A DNA stretch of 64,000 nucleotides from JBQTKD01 sp052389435. GTDB taxonomy: Bacteria > Actinomycetota > Actinomycetes > Sporichthyales > Sporichthyaceae. A program made the position numbers and the translations under genes. Numbering within the stretch: position 1 is the first letter of the stretch; every line of letters starts with the position of its first letter. Of this stretch, positions 44,186-53,097 are shown piece by piece. The stretch lies in assembly GCA_052389435.1 (NCBI GenBank), contig JBQTIB010000076.1, positions 22,106 through 86,105 on the forward strand. The letters run 5' to 3'. The notes under the pieces are model-generated. The model made no database searches. It was not told the DNA's origin and saw nothing but the letters and a program-made list of their open reading frames with translations.

Positions 44186-44271
44186 AGCGCTGTACAGCGC
44201 TCCTTGCGATCGACGGGGTCGGCAAATCAGGACAAATCGGGCATTGGTTCACCACCGGCGCTGTACAGCGC
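44186..44271. promoter_or_regulatory. Pair of identical palindromes upstream of ribD
   Basis: AGCGCTGTACAGCGCT (44186-44201, 16-bp perfect palindrome) and GCGCTGTACAGCGC (44258-44271) share a 14-bp core, centres 71 bases apart. They are the only striking elements in the 149-base rpe-ribD gap and are candidate sites for a dimeric regulator of the riboflavin operon. No FMN riboswitch core is visible there. Confidence 0.6.
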
Positions 44272-44295
44272 GGATGGTCACGGCAAACTTGACCC

Positions 44296-45441
44296 GTGAG
44301 TAACCAGGCGGCGGAGCGTGCGGCGATGCGCCGGGCGATCGCGCTTGCCGCGCAGGGGCTCGGGGCCACCAGCCCGAACCCCGTCGTCGGGGCCGTCGTG
44401 CTCGACGCCGCGGGGGAAATCGTCGGCGAGGGGTTCCACCCCTTCCCGGGCGGGCCGCACGCCGAGGTCGTCGCGCTGGAGCAGGCCGGTGAGTGGGCGC
44501 GCGGCGGAACCGCCGTCGTCACCCTCGAGCCGTGCAACCACACCGGCCGGACCGGACCCTGTGTGCAGGCGCTGATCGCCGCCGGCGTCGCCCGGGTCGT
44601 CTTCGCGGTCCGGGACCCCAACCCGGCGGCGGCCGGCGGCGCGAGCACGCTGACCGACGCCGGGATCGAGGTCGAGGCCGGGCTGCTGGCCGACGAGGCC
44701 GAGCGCGGCAACGAGGGGTGGCTGACCTCCGTGCGCCTCGGGCGCCCCTTCGTCACCTGGAAGTACGCCGCGAGCCTGGACGGGCGCACCGCCGCCGCCG
44801 ACGGCACCAGCCGCTGGATCACCTGCGCCGAATCCCGCGCCGACGTCCACCGCCTCCGCGCCGAAGCCGACGCCGTGCTCGTGGGGTCCGGCACCGTGCT
44901 GGCCGACGACCCGCACCTGGCCGTCCGCAACGCGCCCCTGCGCGGCGGGCAACCGCTGCGGGTCGTGCTGGACTCGAGCGCGCGCACCCCCGTCCACGCC
45001 CGGGTGCTCGACGACGCCGCGCCCACGCTGATCCTGGTGGCCGAAGACGTGGCCGCGGGGGAGAACGTCGCCGCGCTGCGCAAGGCGGGCGCCGAGGTCG
45101 CCGCGGTTCCTCGGCGCGAGGACCACCTGGACCTGACCCGCGTCCTGGCGCTGCTCCACGAGCGAGGCGTCGTGTCGGCCTTCCTGGAGGGCGGTGCGCG
45201 CCTGGCCGGCGGCTTTCTCGCCGATCGCCTCGTCGACCGCGTCGTCGCCTACCTCGCGCCCGCGCTCATCGGCGGCGGCGGGCTGCCCGCGCTGACCGGG
45301 CCCGGCGCCCCCACCATCGACGCCGCCCTTCGGCTGCGGCTGGACGAGATCACCCCCATCGGAACGGACGTTCGGCTCGTCGCCCGTCGGATCGCCTCCG
45401 GCGGAGGTCGAAACTGTCGATGGACCGGCAAGGAGGCCTGA
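44296..45441 (+). CDS. ribD: Riboflavin biosynthesis deaminase/reductase RibD
   Basis: Bifunctional: the N-terminal deaminase (~1-145) has zinc motif PHAEV and EPCNHTGRTGPC; the C-terminal reductase (~150-381) has WKYAASLDGRTAAADG, GSGTVLADDP and the closing FLEGGARLAGGF. Steps two and three of riboflavin synthesis from GTP. GTG start. Ribosome site AAGGAGG for ribE lies within its end. Confidence 0.95.
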   Translation: MSNQAAERAAMRRAIALAAQGLGATSPNPVVGAVVLDAAGEIVGEGFHPFPGGPHAEVVALEQAGEWARGGTAVVTLEPCNHTGRTGPCVQALIAAGVARVVFAVRDPNPAAAGGASTLTDAGIEVEAGLLADEAERGNEGWLTSVRLGRPFVTWKYAASLDGRTAAADGTSRWITCAESRADVHRLRAEADAVLVGSGTVLADDPHLAVRNAPLRGGQPLRVVLDSSARTPVHARVLDDAAPTLILVAEDVAAGENVAALRKAGAEVAAVPRREDHLDLTRVLALLHERGVVSAFLEGGARLAGGFLADRLVDRVVAYLAPALIGGGGLPALTGPGAPTIDAALRLRLDEITPIGTDVRLVARRIASGGGRNCRWTGKEA

Positions 45442-46044
45442 ATGTTCACCGGAATCGTCGAGGAACTCGGCGAAGTCGTCGCGCTGGAACCGCTGCTGGA
45501 CGCCGCGCGCCTACGCATTCGCGCGGCCCTGGTCACCTCCGACGCGGTCCACGGCGCGTCGATCGCCGTCAACGGGGTGTGCCTGACCGTCGTGGAGCAC
45601 AGCGCCGAGGAGTTCACGGCGGACGTCATGGCCGAGACGCTCAACCGCTCCGCGCTGGCCGACCTGAAGCCAGGCTCCCCGGTCAACCTCGAGCGCGCCG
45701 TCACGCTCGCGACGCGCTTGGGCGGGCACATCGTGCAGGGCCACGTCGACGGCACCGGTACCGTCCGGGGGCGCCGCAGCGAGGAGCACTGGGACGTCGT
45801 GGAAATCTCCGCGCCCGCCGCGGTGTTGCGCTACGTGGTGGAGAAGGGTTCCATCACGGTGGACGGGGTCAGCCTGACCGTCGCCGTCGTGACGGCGGAC
45901 TCCTTCTCCGTCAGCCTCATTCCGACCACCCTTGCGCTGACCACGCTGGGGCGCCGCCAACCCGGCGAAGCGGTCAACCTGGAGGTGGACGTGCTCGCCA
46001 AATACGTCGAGCGGTTCCTCGCGGTCCCCGGAGCGCCGCGATGA
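45442..46044 (+). CDS. ribE: Riboflavin synthase, alpha chain
   Basis: Dismutates two lumazines to riboflavin. Two lumazine-binding repeats (~1-95 and ~98-195), each with the VNGVCLTV / VDGVSLTV strand; N-terminus MFTGIVEELG is the family signature. 200 residues. ATG starts right after the ribD stop and its stop overlaps ribBA (ATGA). Confidence 0.96.
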   Translation: MFTGIVEELGEVVALEPLLDAARLRIRAALVTSDAVHGASIAVNGVCLTVVEHSAEEFTADVMAETLNRSALADLKPGSPVNLERAVTLATRLGGHIVQGHVDGTGTVRGRRSEEHWDVVEISAPAAVLRYVVEKGSITVDGVSLTVAVVTADSFSVSLIPTTLALTTLGRRQPGEAVNLEVDVLAKYVERFLAVPGAPR

Positions 46045-47453
46045 CGGAGGCGCCCGAGATCTTCCCGGAGCGCAGCGGGCGTCCCGGCGTCGTCACCGGC
46101 GGCCCGGACTCCCTGGCCGGCCGCCGCGCCGCGAAGGATGCGCCGCGACCCGTCGTCGTGCCGCCGTACCAGGGTTTCGTGTTCGACACGATCGAGCGGG
46201 CCATCGCCGACATGGCCGCGGGCAAGTCGATCCTGGTCGTCGACGACGAGGACCGCGAGAACGAGGGCGACCTGATCTTCGCGGCGAGCAAGGCGACCCC
46301 GGAGCTGCTCGCGTTCATGATCCGGTACTCCTCCGGCGTGGTCTGCGTGCCGATGCCCGCGAAGGCCCTCGACCGCCTCGAGCTGCCGCCGATGACCTTC
46401 GTCAACCAGGACCGCAAGAAAACGGCCTACGCGGTGTCCGTCGACGCCCGCGACGGCGTCACCACCGGCATCTCCGCCGCGGACCGGGCCCGCACGATCA
46501 AGGTGCTCGTGGACTCGGCCACCGAGCCGTGGGAGCTCACCCGGCCCGGCCACATCTTCCCGCTGCGCGCCGTCGAGGGCGGCGTGCTGCGCCGGCCCGG
46601 CCACACCGAGGCGGCCGTGGACCTCGCGCGCCTGGCCGGGCTCGCCCCGGCCGGCGTCATCTGCGAGGTCGTCAACGACGACGGCTCCATGGCGCGCCTG
46701 CCCGAGCTCGTCGAGTTCGCCAAGACCCACGACCTCGCGCTGATCTCCATCGCCGACCTGGTCACCTACCGCAAGCGCCTGGAGTCCCACGTCAGCCGCC
46801 TCGCGGTCACCCGGCTGCCCACGATCGCGGGGGAGTTCACGGCCTACGCCTACGCCGACCGCACCGAGGACGGCCTGCCCGCAGAGGGCGAGCACGAGCA
46901 CGTCGCCCTGGTGAAGGGCGAGATCGAAGGTGCCGAGGACGTCCTGGTCCGCATGCACTCCGAGTGCCTCACCGGCGACGCGTTCGGCTCGCTGCGCTGC
47001 GACTGCGGTCCGCAGCTGCGGTCGGCGCTCACCCGCATCGAGTCCGAGGGCCGGGGCGTGGTGGTCTACATGCGCGGGCACGAGGGGCGCGGCATCGGAC
47101 TGGCCCACAAGCTGCGCGCCTACGCGCTGCAGGACACCGGCAGCGACACGGTCGATGCGAACCTCGAACTCGGCCTGCCGGTGGACTCCCGGGACTACGG
47201 CGTCGCGGCGCGCATCCTCGCCGACCTCGGGGTTCGCTCGATCCGCCTGATCACCAACAACCCGCTGAAGTGCACGGGCCTGGAGACCTACGGCGTGACC
47301 GTGAGCGGCCGCGTGCCGTCCTACATCGCACCCACACCGGACAACGAGCACTACCTGCGCACCAAGCGCGAGCGCATGGGCCACCAGCTGCCGAGCTGGG
47401 ACTCCTTCGGCCCGGGCGTGGATCCGTACGACGGCGGGGGAGAGTGGCTGTGA
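46041..47453 (+). CDS. ribBA: Bifunctional DHBP synthase / GTP cyclohydrolase II
   Basis: A 470-residue fusion supplying both riboflavin precursors. After ~45 non-conserved residues, the RibB domain (~45-245) has VDDEDRENEGD and TEAAVDLARLAG; the RibA domain (~260-450) has zinc ligands in SECLTGDAFGSLRCDCG, MRGHEGRGIGL and LITNNPLKCTGL. The ~45-residue N-terminal extension is longer than in most homologues. Confidence 0.96.
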   Translation: MTEAPEIFPERSGRPGVVTGGPDSLAGRRAAKDAPRPVVVPPYQGFVFDTIERAIADMAAGKSILVVDDEDRENEGDLIFAASKATPELLAFMIRYSSGVVCVPMPAKALDRLELPPMTFVNQDRKKTAYAVSVDARDGVTTGISAADRARTIKVLVDSATEPWELTRPGHIFPLRAVEGGVLRRPGHTEAAVDLARLAGLAPAGVICEVVNDDGSMARLPELVEFAKTHDLALISIADLVTYRKRLESHVSRLAVTRLPTIAGEFTAYAYADRTEDGLPAEGEHEHVALVKGEIEGAEDVLVRMHSECLTGDAFGSLRCDCGPQLRSALTRIESEGRGVVVYMRGHEGRGIGLAHKLRAYALQDTGSDTVDANLELGLPVDSRDYGVAARILADLGVRSIRLITNNPLKCTGLETYGVTVSGRVPSYIAPTPDNEHYLRTKRERMGHQLPSWDSFGPGVDPYDGGGEWL

Positions 47454-47923
47454 GCGGACAGGGTGCACCCGAGCTGGCGACGCCGGAGGCTGGCGACCTG
47501 CGGGTGGCGATCGTCGCGGCGCAGTGGCACGCGCAGGTCATGGCCGGCCTGCTCGCCGGCGCCAAGCGCGCACTGGCGGAGGCTCGGATCGAGGATCCGA
47601 CGATCGTTCGGGTGCCGGGCACCTTCGAAGTGCCGGTCGCGGCCCGGCGGCTCGCCGCCCGCCACGACGTGGTCGTCGCGCTCGGCGTCGTCGTACGCGG
47701 AGGTACTCCGCACTTCGAGTACGTGTGCGAGGCGGCGACGATGGGCCTGACCCAGGTCGGCGTCGAGACCGGGGTGCCGATCGGCTTCGGCGTTCTCACC
47801 TGCGACAACGACGCGCAGGCGCACGAGCGGGCCGGGCTTCCCGGTTCCAAGGAGGACAAGGGCTACGAGGCGACGCAGGCCGCAATCCGGACCGCCGTCG
47901 CGCTCCGCGACGCGGGCGTCTGA
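47450..47923 (+). CDS. ribH: 6,7-dimethyl-8-ribityllumazine synthase
   Basis: Forms lumazine for riboflavin synthase. 157 residues with AAQWHAQVMAGLL, VPGTFEVPVAA, GVVVRGGTPHFEYV and CDNDAQAHERAG. GTG overlaps the ribBA stop. Last gene of the riboflavin operon; a long hairpin follows. Confidence 0.95.
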   Translation: MSGQGAPELATPEAGDLRVAIVAAQWHAQVMAGLLAGAKRALAEARIEDPTIVRVPGTFEVPVAARRLAARHDVVVALGVVVRGGTPHFEYVCEAATMGLTQVGVETGVPIGFGVLTCDNDAQAHERAGLPGSKEDKGYEATQAAIRTAVALRDAGV

Positions 47924-47949
47924 AGCTCGGAGGTCCAAAAAGCGGGCGA

Positions 47950-47988
47950 CCGGCTCGGTGGTCCCCCCCCGGGATGCCACCGAACCGG
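47950..47988. terminator. Hairpin between convergent ribH and SHOCT genes
   Basis: CCGGCTCGGTGG (47950-47961) pairs with CCACCGAACCGG (47977-47988), one mismatch in twelve, around a loop with an 8-C run (47963-47970). No T-tract, so intrinsic termination is doubtful; it may serve both directions with Rho. Confidence 0.45.
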
Positions 47989-48017
47989 CCGGATCTGGCG
48001 CCTGCGCTGGACTGCGC

Positions 48018-48260
48018 CTACGGCAGGTCGAGGAGCACGGCGGTCAGGCCGGAGAACTCCTCGTCGCTGAGCACACCGAGCTGGCGGAGGTTCGCGAGGC
48101 GGCGGATCTGGTCCTGCACGTCCTCGATGCCCTTGTTCTGCTGGGCCGGCACGGAAGCCTCGGGAGCCTGCGCCGGCGCGGCCTCCGGCTGCTCGGCGGC
48201 CGACGCCTGAGCCGGAACCTGCTGCGAGGGCGAGTCCTTGGGCGAGCGACGCGAAAGCAT
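48018..48260 (-). CDS. Small SHOCT-domain protein
   Basis: 80 residues: a Pro/Ala/Gln-rich disordered N-terminus (~1-43) and a C-terminal helical hairpin DVQDQIRRLANLRQLGVLSDEEFSG that matches the SHOCT (short C-terminal) domain, an oligomerisation module of unknown role. ATG start at 48260. Divergent from hisE across ~216 bases in which I see no further gene. Confidence 0.75.
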   Translation of the reverse strand: MLSRRSPKDSPSQQVPAQASAAEQPEAAPAQAPEASVPAQQNKGIEDVQDQIRRLANLRQLGVLSDEEFSGLTAVLLDLP

Positions 48261-48476
48261 GGCGTTCCCCTATTCGATCTTGCTGGTTGAGTGGTCCGTC
48301 CCATTCATGGTGCGCCCATACCGGCCGCACCGGGATCAGACGGACGGCCCGAATGCACCTCCTACTTTCGGCTGATTCCAACGAAACGGAGATCCTCTCG
48401 GGTATCCGTTGCGGTACCGCAATCTGCGGGGAATGGGAGACTTTCGGCGACCAGCCCCCAGCACCAGGAGCACCAC

Positions 48477-48740
48477 GTGAAGTCCTTCGACGCGCTGTTC
48501 GTCGAGTTGCAGGCCAAGGCCGCCTCCGGCGACCCCAACTCGGGGACCGTGCGGTCGCTGCAGGCGGGCGTGCACGCGATCGGCAAGAAGATCGTGGAGG
48601 AGGCCGCCGAGGTCTGGATGGCGGCGGAGTACGAAGGCAGGGACAAGACGGCGGAGGAGATCTCCCAGCTGCTCTACCACCTGCAGGTGCTCATGCTTGC
48701 GAGCGGGCTGTCGCTCGACGACGTTTATGCTCACCTCTGA
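48477..48740 (+). CDS. hisE: Phosphoribosyl-ATP pyrophosphatase
   Basis: Second step of histidine synthesis. An 87-residue helical enzyme with the MazG-like EEAAEVWMAAEYEG and ISQLLYHLQVLML. GTG 48477 preceded by AGGAG. Immediately upstream of hisG, as usual in actinobacteria. Confidence 0.95.
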   Translation: MKSFDALFVELQAKAASGDPNSGTVRSLQAGVHAIGKKIVEEAAEVWMAAEYEGRDKTAEEISQLLYHLQVLMLASGLSLDDVYAHL

Positions 48741-48765
48741 GTCACTCGAGAGGTCTGTGAGTTCG

Positions 48766-49611
48766 ATGTTGCGTATCGCCGTGCCCAACAAGGGTTCGCT
48801 GTCCGAGCCCGCTGCGGCCATGCTCCGCGAGGCCGGGTACCGCCAGCGCAGCGACTCCCGCGAGCTCGTGCTCTCCGACCCGGAGAACAACGTCGAGTTC
48901 TTCTTCCTCCGCCCGCGCGACATCGCCATCTACGTCGGCTCCGGCCGCCTCGACGTCGGCATCACCGGCCGGGACCTGCTGCTGGACTCCGGCGCGGCGG
49001 CCGAGGAGATCCTCGCGCTGGGCTTTGGCGCCTCGACCTTCCGCTACGCCGCCCTGCCGGGCACGGGGTCCTCGGTCAAGGACTTCGCGGGCCTACGGGT
49101 CGCGACGTCCTTCTCCGGCCTGGTCGCCAAGCACCTCGCCGACAACGGCGTGGGCGCCGAGGTCATCCGCCTCGACGGCGCCGTCGAGACCTCGATCCAG
49201 CTCGGCGTCGCCGACGTGATCGCGGACGTCGTCGAGACCGGCACCACCCTGCGCCAGGCGGGCCTCGTGGTGATCGGCGAGCCGATCCTGAAGTCCGAGG
49301 CCATCCTCGTGCGCCGCGCGGCCGCCCCGGAGGAGCCGCAGTTCGGCCAGCTGCTGCGGCGCCTGCAGGGCGTTCTGGTAGCCCGGCGCTACGTGATGAT
49401 GGACTACGACTGCCCGACCGAGCACGTCGACGCCGCGGTCGCGATCACCCCCGGCATCGAGTCTCCGACCATCGCGCCGCTCAAGGACCCCGCCTGGGTC
49501 GCGGTGCGGGCGATGGTGCCCCGGCGGGACGCGCAGCGGATCATGGACGACCTCTGGGACGTCGGTGCCCGCGCAATCCTGGTGACGGACATCCATGCCT
49601 GCCGGCTCTGA
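48766..49611 (+). CDS. hisG: ATP phosphoribosyltransferase (long form)
   Basis: First, feedback-controlled step of histidine synthesis. 281 residues beginning LRIAVPNKGSLSEPA, PRPP loop DVVETGTTLRQAGL, and a C-terminal ACT-like regulatory domain (~205-281) that binds histidine. ATG 48766 matches the usual start; GTG 48757 would add three residues. Its last 17 bases overlap the next gene. Confidence 0.95.
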   Translation: MLRIAVPNKGSLSEPAAAMLREAGYRQRSDSRELVLSDPENNVEFFFLRPRDIAIYVGSGRLDVGITGRDLLLDSGAAAEEILALGFGASTFRYAALPGTGSSVKDFAGLRVATSFSGLVAKHLADNGVGAEVIRLDGAVETSIQLGVADVIADVVETGTTLRQAGLVVIGEPILKSEAILVRRAAAPEEPQFGQLLRRLQGVLVARRYVMMDYDCPTEHVDAAVAITPGIESPTIAPLKDPAWVAVRAMVPRRDAQRIMDDLWDVGARAILVTDIHACRL

Positions 49612-50056
49612 GCCGCTGCCGCGGATCTTTCGGCCGCGGCGGGCTCGCATCACCATCTGGATCATCTCCGGCGTCCTGCTGGCGATCATGGCGACGATCG
49701 CGTTTCTGCTGCCCAGCACCGGTTTTCGGCCGTGGAGCGTCGCGGACCGCATCGGCGTGTTCGGCTGCGGACTGTTCATCGTCTGGTTCCTGAGCCTGCA
49801 CGCCCGGGTCCGGGCCGTCGCCGACGCCGACGGCCTGCTCGTGGTGAACATGTTCAAGCGCCGCCAGGTGAAGTGGGAGGAGATCGTCTCGGTGCGCTTC
49901 CAGAAGGGCGATCCCTGGGTCTTCCTCGACCTACCGGACGGCGAAGTCCTTCCGGTGATGGGCATCCAGGGCTCCGACGGCGCCGCCGGCGCGACTCAGG
50001 CACGCGAACTCGCGGGGCTGGTGCGCCGGTTCGCCCAGGACGTCGCCGGCCGTTGA
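49595..50056 (+). CDS. Membrane protein with bacterial PH domain
   Basis: 153 residues with two membrane segments (~20-42 and ~52-70) followed by the PH-like strand pattern ADGLLVVNMFKRRQVKWEEIVSV and WVFLDLPDGEVLPVMGI. This protein commonly follows hisG in actinobacteria. ATG lies 17 bases inside hisG; its stop overlaps the next gene's TTG. Function unknown. Confidence 0.8.
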   Translation: MPAGSEPLPRIFRPRRARITIWIISGVLLAIMATIAFLLPSTGFRPWSVADRIGVFGCGLFIVWFLSLHARVRAVADADGLLVVNMFKRRQVKWEEIVSVRFQKGDPWVFLDLPDGEVLPVMGIQGSDGAAGATQARELAGLVRRFAQDVAGR

Positions 50057-50772
50057 ACGCCGATCGCGTCCTGTCCGATCCCGGCTTCGGCGGCGACGAC
50101 GGCGCGGCCGATCCCTCGCTCGCGGCCGCGCTGGCCGGCTACGCCGCCGGCGACCCGGTCCCGCTCGCGCACCTGCTGCCCACCGCTCGGCTGCTGGTGC
50201 CGATCGTCGCGATCCTCGACGAACTCGACGCCAACGGTGCGGAGAAGAGCACCGACATGGCCGTCGTCACCCTGAAACTGACGAATGGTCAGACGGCGCT
50301 GCCCGCGTTCACCTCGCTGGCCACCCTCGCGCAGTGGCACCCCGATGCGCGCCCGCTGCCGATCGAGGGCGCCCGCGCCGCGCAGGCCGCAATCTTCGAA
50401 AACGCCGACCTGCTGTTGATCGACCCGGCGGGCCCCGTGGCCGCGCCCGTCGTCGGGCCCGCGCTGCGCACCCTCGCCGCCGGGCGGCCGCCGCTGCCGG
50501 TCCACCTCGACCCGGACGTCGCCCAGGCCCTGCGCGGTCGAGTCGCGGCGCGCCCGGAACTCGCCGCGGCGGTGCTGCTGCCGGCCGAGGGCGACGCCGC
50601 CGACGCGATCCTCGCGGTGGTGCCGCACGCCGGAGCCGATGCCGCGGCGGCCGTGGCGGCACTGAGCGACGTGCTCGCCGCGGACCCGGTACTCGCCGGT
50701 CGCCTCGGGCGGGGACTCGACCTCGCGGTCCTCCCCGCGGGTACGGCGCTGCCCGCAGATCGCCTGTACTGA
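50053..50772 (+). CDS. SseB-family protein
   Basis: 239 residues, with the SseB N-terminal signature DPGFGGDDGAADPSLAAALAGY and LPTARLLVPIVAILDE, AVVTLKLTNGQTALPAFTSL and LLIDPAGP. TTG 50053 forms a TTGA overlap with the PH gene; no ATG or GTG lies before the conserved start. SseB proteins are cytosolic and of unclear function; enhanced serine sensitivity is the historical phenotype in E. coli. Confidence 0.82.
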   Translation: MNADRVLSDPGFGGDDGAADPSLAAALAGYAAGDPVPLAHLLPTARLLVPIVAILDELDANGAEKSTDMAVVTLKLTNGQTALPAFTSLATLAQWHPDARPLPIEGARAAQAAIFENADLLLIDPAGPVAAPVVGPALRTLAAGRPPLPVHLDPDVAQALRGRVAARPELAAAVLLPAEGDAADAILAVVPHAGADAAAAVAALSDVLAADPVLAGRLGRGLDLAVLPAGTALPADRLY

Positions 50773-50881
50773 CCCCTCCCCGTTCGGCCCAACGCCTCCG
50801 CCGGGGCCGCCGGCCCGTGCCTACCGTGGCACGGGGAAGGCCTGCAGTTCGGCGGGCCACCACGAACGGGGGTTCGTAGCG

Positions 50882-52036
50882 ATGCGTTGGCGTAGAGCGG
50901 CAGCGACGACGGCACTGGTGACCGCGACGGTCGGCATCGGAGCGAGTGCGGCGCAGGCGGAAAACCCGGAGCCCAGGGGCGCGGACCCCGTCGGCGTCGC
51001 GATCGACACCGCGACCTCGACGCTCTACGTGGCCAACGCCGGCACGAACGACGTCACCGTCGTCGACACCGTGCGCGGCGACACCACCAACGTGCCGGTG
51101 GGCGCGGCGCCCGTCGGCGTAGTCGTCAACCCGGAGACCAACAAGGTCTACGTGGTCTCCGCGGGCGACGACTCGGTGACCGTCCTGGACGGGAAGAAGC
51201 TCACGACGACGAAGATCAAGGTCGGCTCGCGTCCGTTCGCCATTGCGCTGAACGCGAAGACGAACCGGATCTACGTCGCCAACTCCGGCAGCGGCACGGT
51301 CTCGGCGATCGACGGGGCCACCAACAGGGTGACCGCGATCGGCGTCGGCAAGGCCCCGTCGGCGCTCGGGGTGAACCCGAAGACCAACCGCGTGTACGTC
51401 TCCAACCTCGAGAGCGGCAACGTCACCGTGATCGACGGCGGCCGCAACCAGGCCGTCGCCACCGTCGCGGCGGGCAAGAGCCCCGGCGCGCTGGCCGTGC
51501 ACGAAGGCGCCAACCGGATCTACGTGGGCAACGTCGGCAGCAACGACGTCACGGTGATCGACGGCAAGACCAACGCGACGCACACCGTGCCGGTCGGCAC
51601 CAACCCGTCCTCGGTCGCGGTCAACCCGACCACCGGCACCGTCTACGTCTCCAACCTGAACAGCGACGACGTGACGGTGATCGACGGCAGGACCACCAGC
51701 AGCATCAAGGTGGGCGACACCCCGTTCGCCCTCGCCGTCGACCCGCGCAGCGGGCAGGTGTTCGTCGCCAACTCCGCCGGGTCGAGCGTGAGCGTGATCT
51801 CGGCCGCGGGCAAGGTCGTCGCGACCGTTCCCGTTGGCCCGGTCCCCGTCTCCGTCGCCACCAACCCCGCCACCGGCCAGGCGTACGTCACGAGCATCGG
51901 CGACGACGAGGTCCGGGTCATCGAGGCCGGCAAGGTGACCGCCCAGAAGCTCGCCCTGCCGCGGCGCGCGCCGCAGAAGGCACCGGCCGCCCCGCGCCAG
52001 GCACCGGCCGCCCCGCAGCCGCCGAACGCTCGCTAG
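50882..52036 (+). CDS. Secreted YVTN beta-propeller protein
   Basis: 384 residues. Signal peptide ~1-28 (cleavage near AAQAEN). Then eight repeats of ~41 residues of the form AVNPKTNRVYVSNLESGNVTVIDG, forming one YVTN propeller; consensus is strong in all eight. A Pro/Ala/Gln-rich tail (last ~25 residues) contains a 21-bp tandem duplication. ATG start. Ligand unknown; such propellers often mediate surface binding. Confidence 0.88.
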   Translation: MRWRRAAATTALVTATVGIGASAAQAENPEPRGADPVGVAIDTATSTLYVANAGTNDVTVVDTVRGDTTNVPVGAAPVGVVVNPETNKVYVVSAGDDSVTVLDGKKLTTTKIKVGSRPFAIALNAKTNRIYVANSGSGTVSAIDGATNRVTAIGVGKAPSALGVNPKTNRVYVSNLESGNVTVIDGGRNQAVATVAAGKSPGALAVHEGANRIYVGNVGSNDVTVIDGKTNATHTVPVGTNPSSVAVNPTTGTVYVSNLNSDDVTVIDGRTTSSIKVGDTPFALAVDPRSGQVFVANSAGSSVSVISAAGKVVATVPVGPVPVSVATNPATGQAYVTSIGDDEVRVIEAGKVTAQKLALPRRAPQKAPAAPRQAPAAPQPPNAR

Positions 52037-52093
52037 GCGCCTCGCACGACGCGCGCCCGGACCCGGAGTTGGGGGCCCGGGCGCCTCTGTTGC

Positions 52094-52317
52094 TATGCTC
52101 ACCTCGACCTTCCTGATGCCTTCGGGCGCCAGGACGCCAAGCGGAGCCCGACTCCCACCCGCATCGACCTCCGGGTCGTCGGGTCAAGGTCCCCGGAACA
52201 CTTCGGTGTTCTGTTGATCCACGTCGTGGATCGGGACCGGTCGTCGGGCTTCCGTGCGCAGACGCGGAAGCCTTTTCCGTTGTCCGGGGTCGACGAACGG
52301 TTGGTCTTGGAGGACAC
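52094..52317 (+). ncRNA. infC operon leader with three hairpins and a possible attenuator
   Basis: After a likely -10 TATGCT (52094-52099) come GAACAC-TTCG-GTGTTC (52196-52211), GATCCAC-GTC-GTGGATC (52216-52232), and GGCTTCCG/CGGAAGCC (52247-52254 / 52265-52272) followed by TTTT (52273-52276), which looks like an intrinsic terminator ahead of infC. L20-controlled leader termination is known for the infC operon of Bacillus; a similar mechanism is inferred here. Confidence 0.6.
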
Positions 52318-53043
52318 ATCACCACAGAACCGCGCATCAACGACCGGATCCGCGTTCCGGAGGTTCGCCTCGTCGGACCCAACGGAGAGCAGGTCGGCAT
52401 CGTCCCGATCGCCAAGGCCATGGAGTTGGCCCGGGAAGCCGATTTGGATCTAGTCGAGGTCGCCGCAACGGCGCGGCCGCCTGTCGCCAAGCTCATGGAC
52501 TACGGCAAGTTCAAGTACGAGTCCGCGATGAAGGCACGCGAGGCGCGACGCAACCAGGCGCAGACGGTCATCAAGGAGATGAAGCTGCGCCCGAAGATCG
52601 ACCCGCACGACTACGAGACCAAGAAGGGCCACGTCGTCCGCTTCCTGAAGGCGGGGGACAAGGTCAAGATCACGATCATGTTCCGCGGTCGCGAGCAGTC
52701 GCGCCCGGAGCTGGGGTTCCGGCTTCTCAAGCGCCTGGCGGACGACGTCGCCGCGCTCGGGATCGTCGAGTACGAACCCCGCCAGGAGGGCCGCAACATG
52801 CTCATGGTGTTGGCGCCCACCAAGAAGAAGGCCGAGGCCATGGCCGAGGCGCGGGCCAAGCGCGGGGAGCCGAACCCGGGCGATGAGTCCGAGGAGTACC
52901 AGGACACGCACGACGAGGACACGCACGACGACGGCACGAACGACGACGGCACGAACGAGGACGCCGCGAACGAAGGCGATGGCCACAACACGGCCGACGA
53001 CGCTCCAGAGGTCGCTGCAGAGGCGCCGGCCACTGAGGCCTGA
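52318..53043 (+). CDS. infC: Translation initiation factor IF-3, AUC start, acidic C-terminal tail
   Basis: A 241-residue IF-3. The conserved N-terminus (EPRINDRIRVPEVRLVG) can only be read from a non-standard ATC at 52318, preceded by GGAGG at 52309-52313; the first ATG (52420) would delete half the N-domain. Rare starts on infC (AUU in E. coli) allow autoregulation by IF-3 itself (established). N-domain ~1-75, C-domain ~80-170 with DYETKKGHVVRFLKAGDKVK. The last ~60 residues are an Asp/Glu/Thr/Asn-rich tail of near-repeats such as THDEDTHDDGTNDDGTN, beyond normal IF-3 length. Confidence 0.93.
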   Translation: MTTEPRINDRIRVPEVRLVGPNGEQVGIVPIAKAMELAREADLDLVEVAATARPPVAKLMDYGKFKYESAMKAREARRNQAQTVIKEMKLRPKIDPHDYETKKGHVVRFLKAGDKVKITIMFRGREQSRPELGFRLLKRLADDVAALGIVEYEPRQEGRNMLMVLAPTKKKAEAMAEARAKRGEPNPGDESEEYQDTHDEDTHDDGTNDDGTNEDAANEGDGHNTADDAPEVAAEAPATEA

Positions 53044-53097
53044 GCACGCCAGGCACGACCGAAGCAACTGACGAACAACTCGAGGAGATAGGCGACC

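Noticed and set aside
44147..44295. FMN riboswitch ahead of ribD
   Set aside because: The conserved AGGATC/GGGGC core elements are absent; only the paired palindromes stand out.
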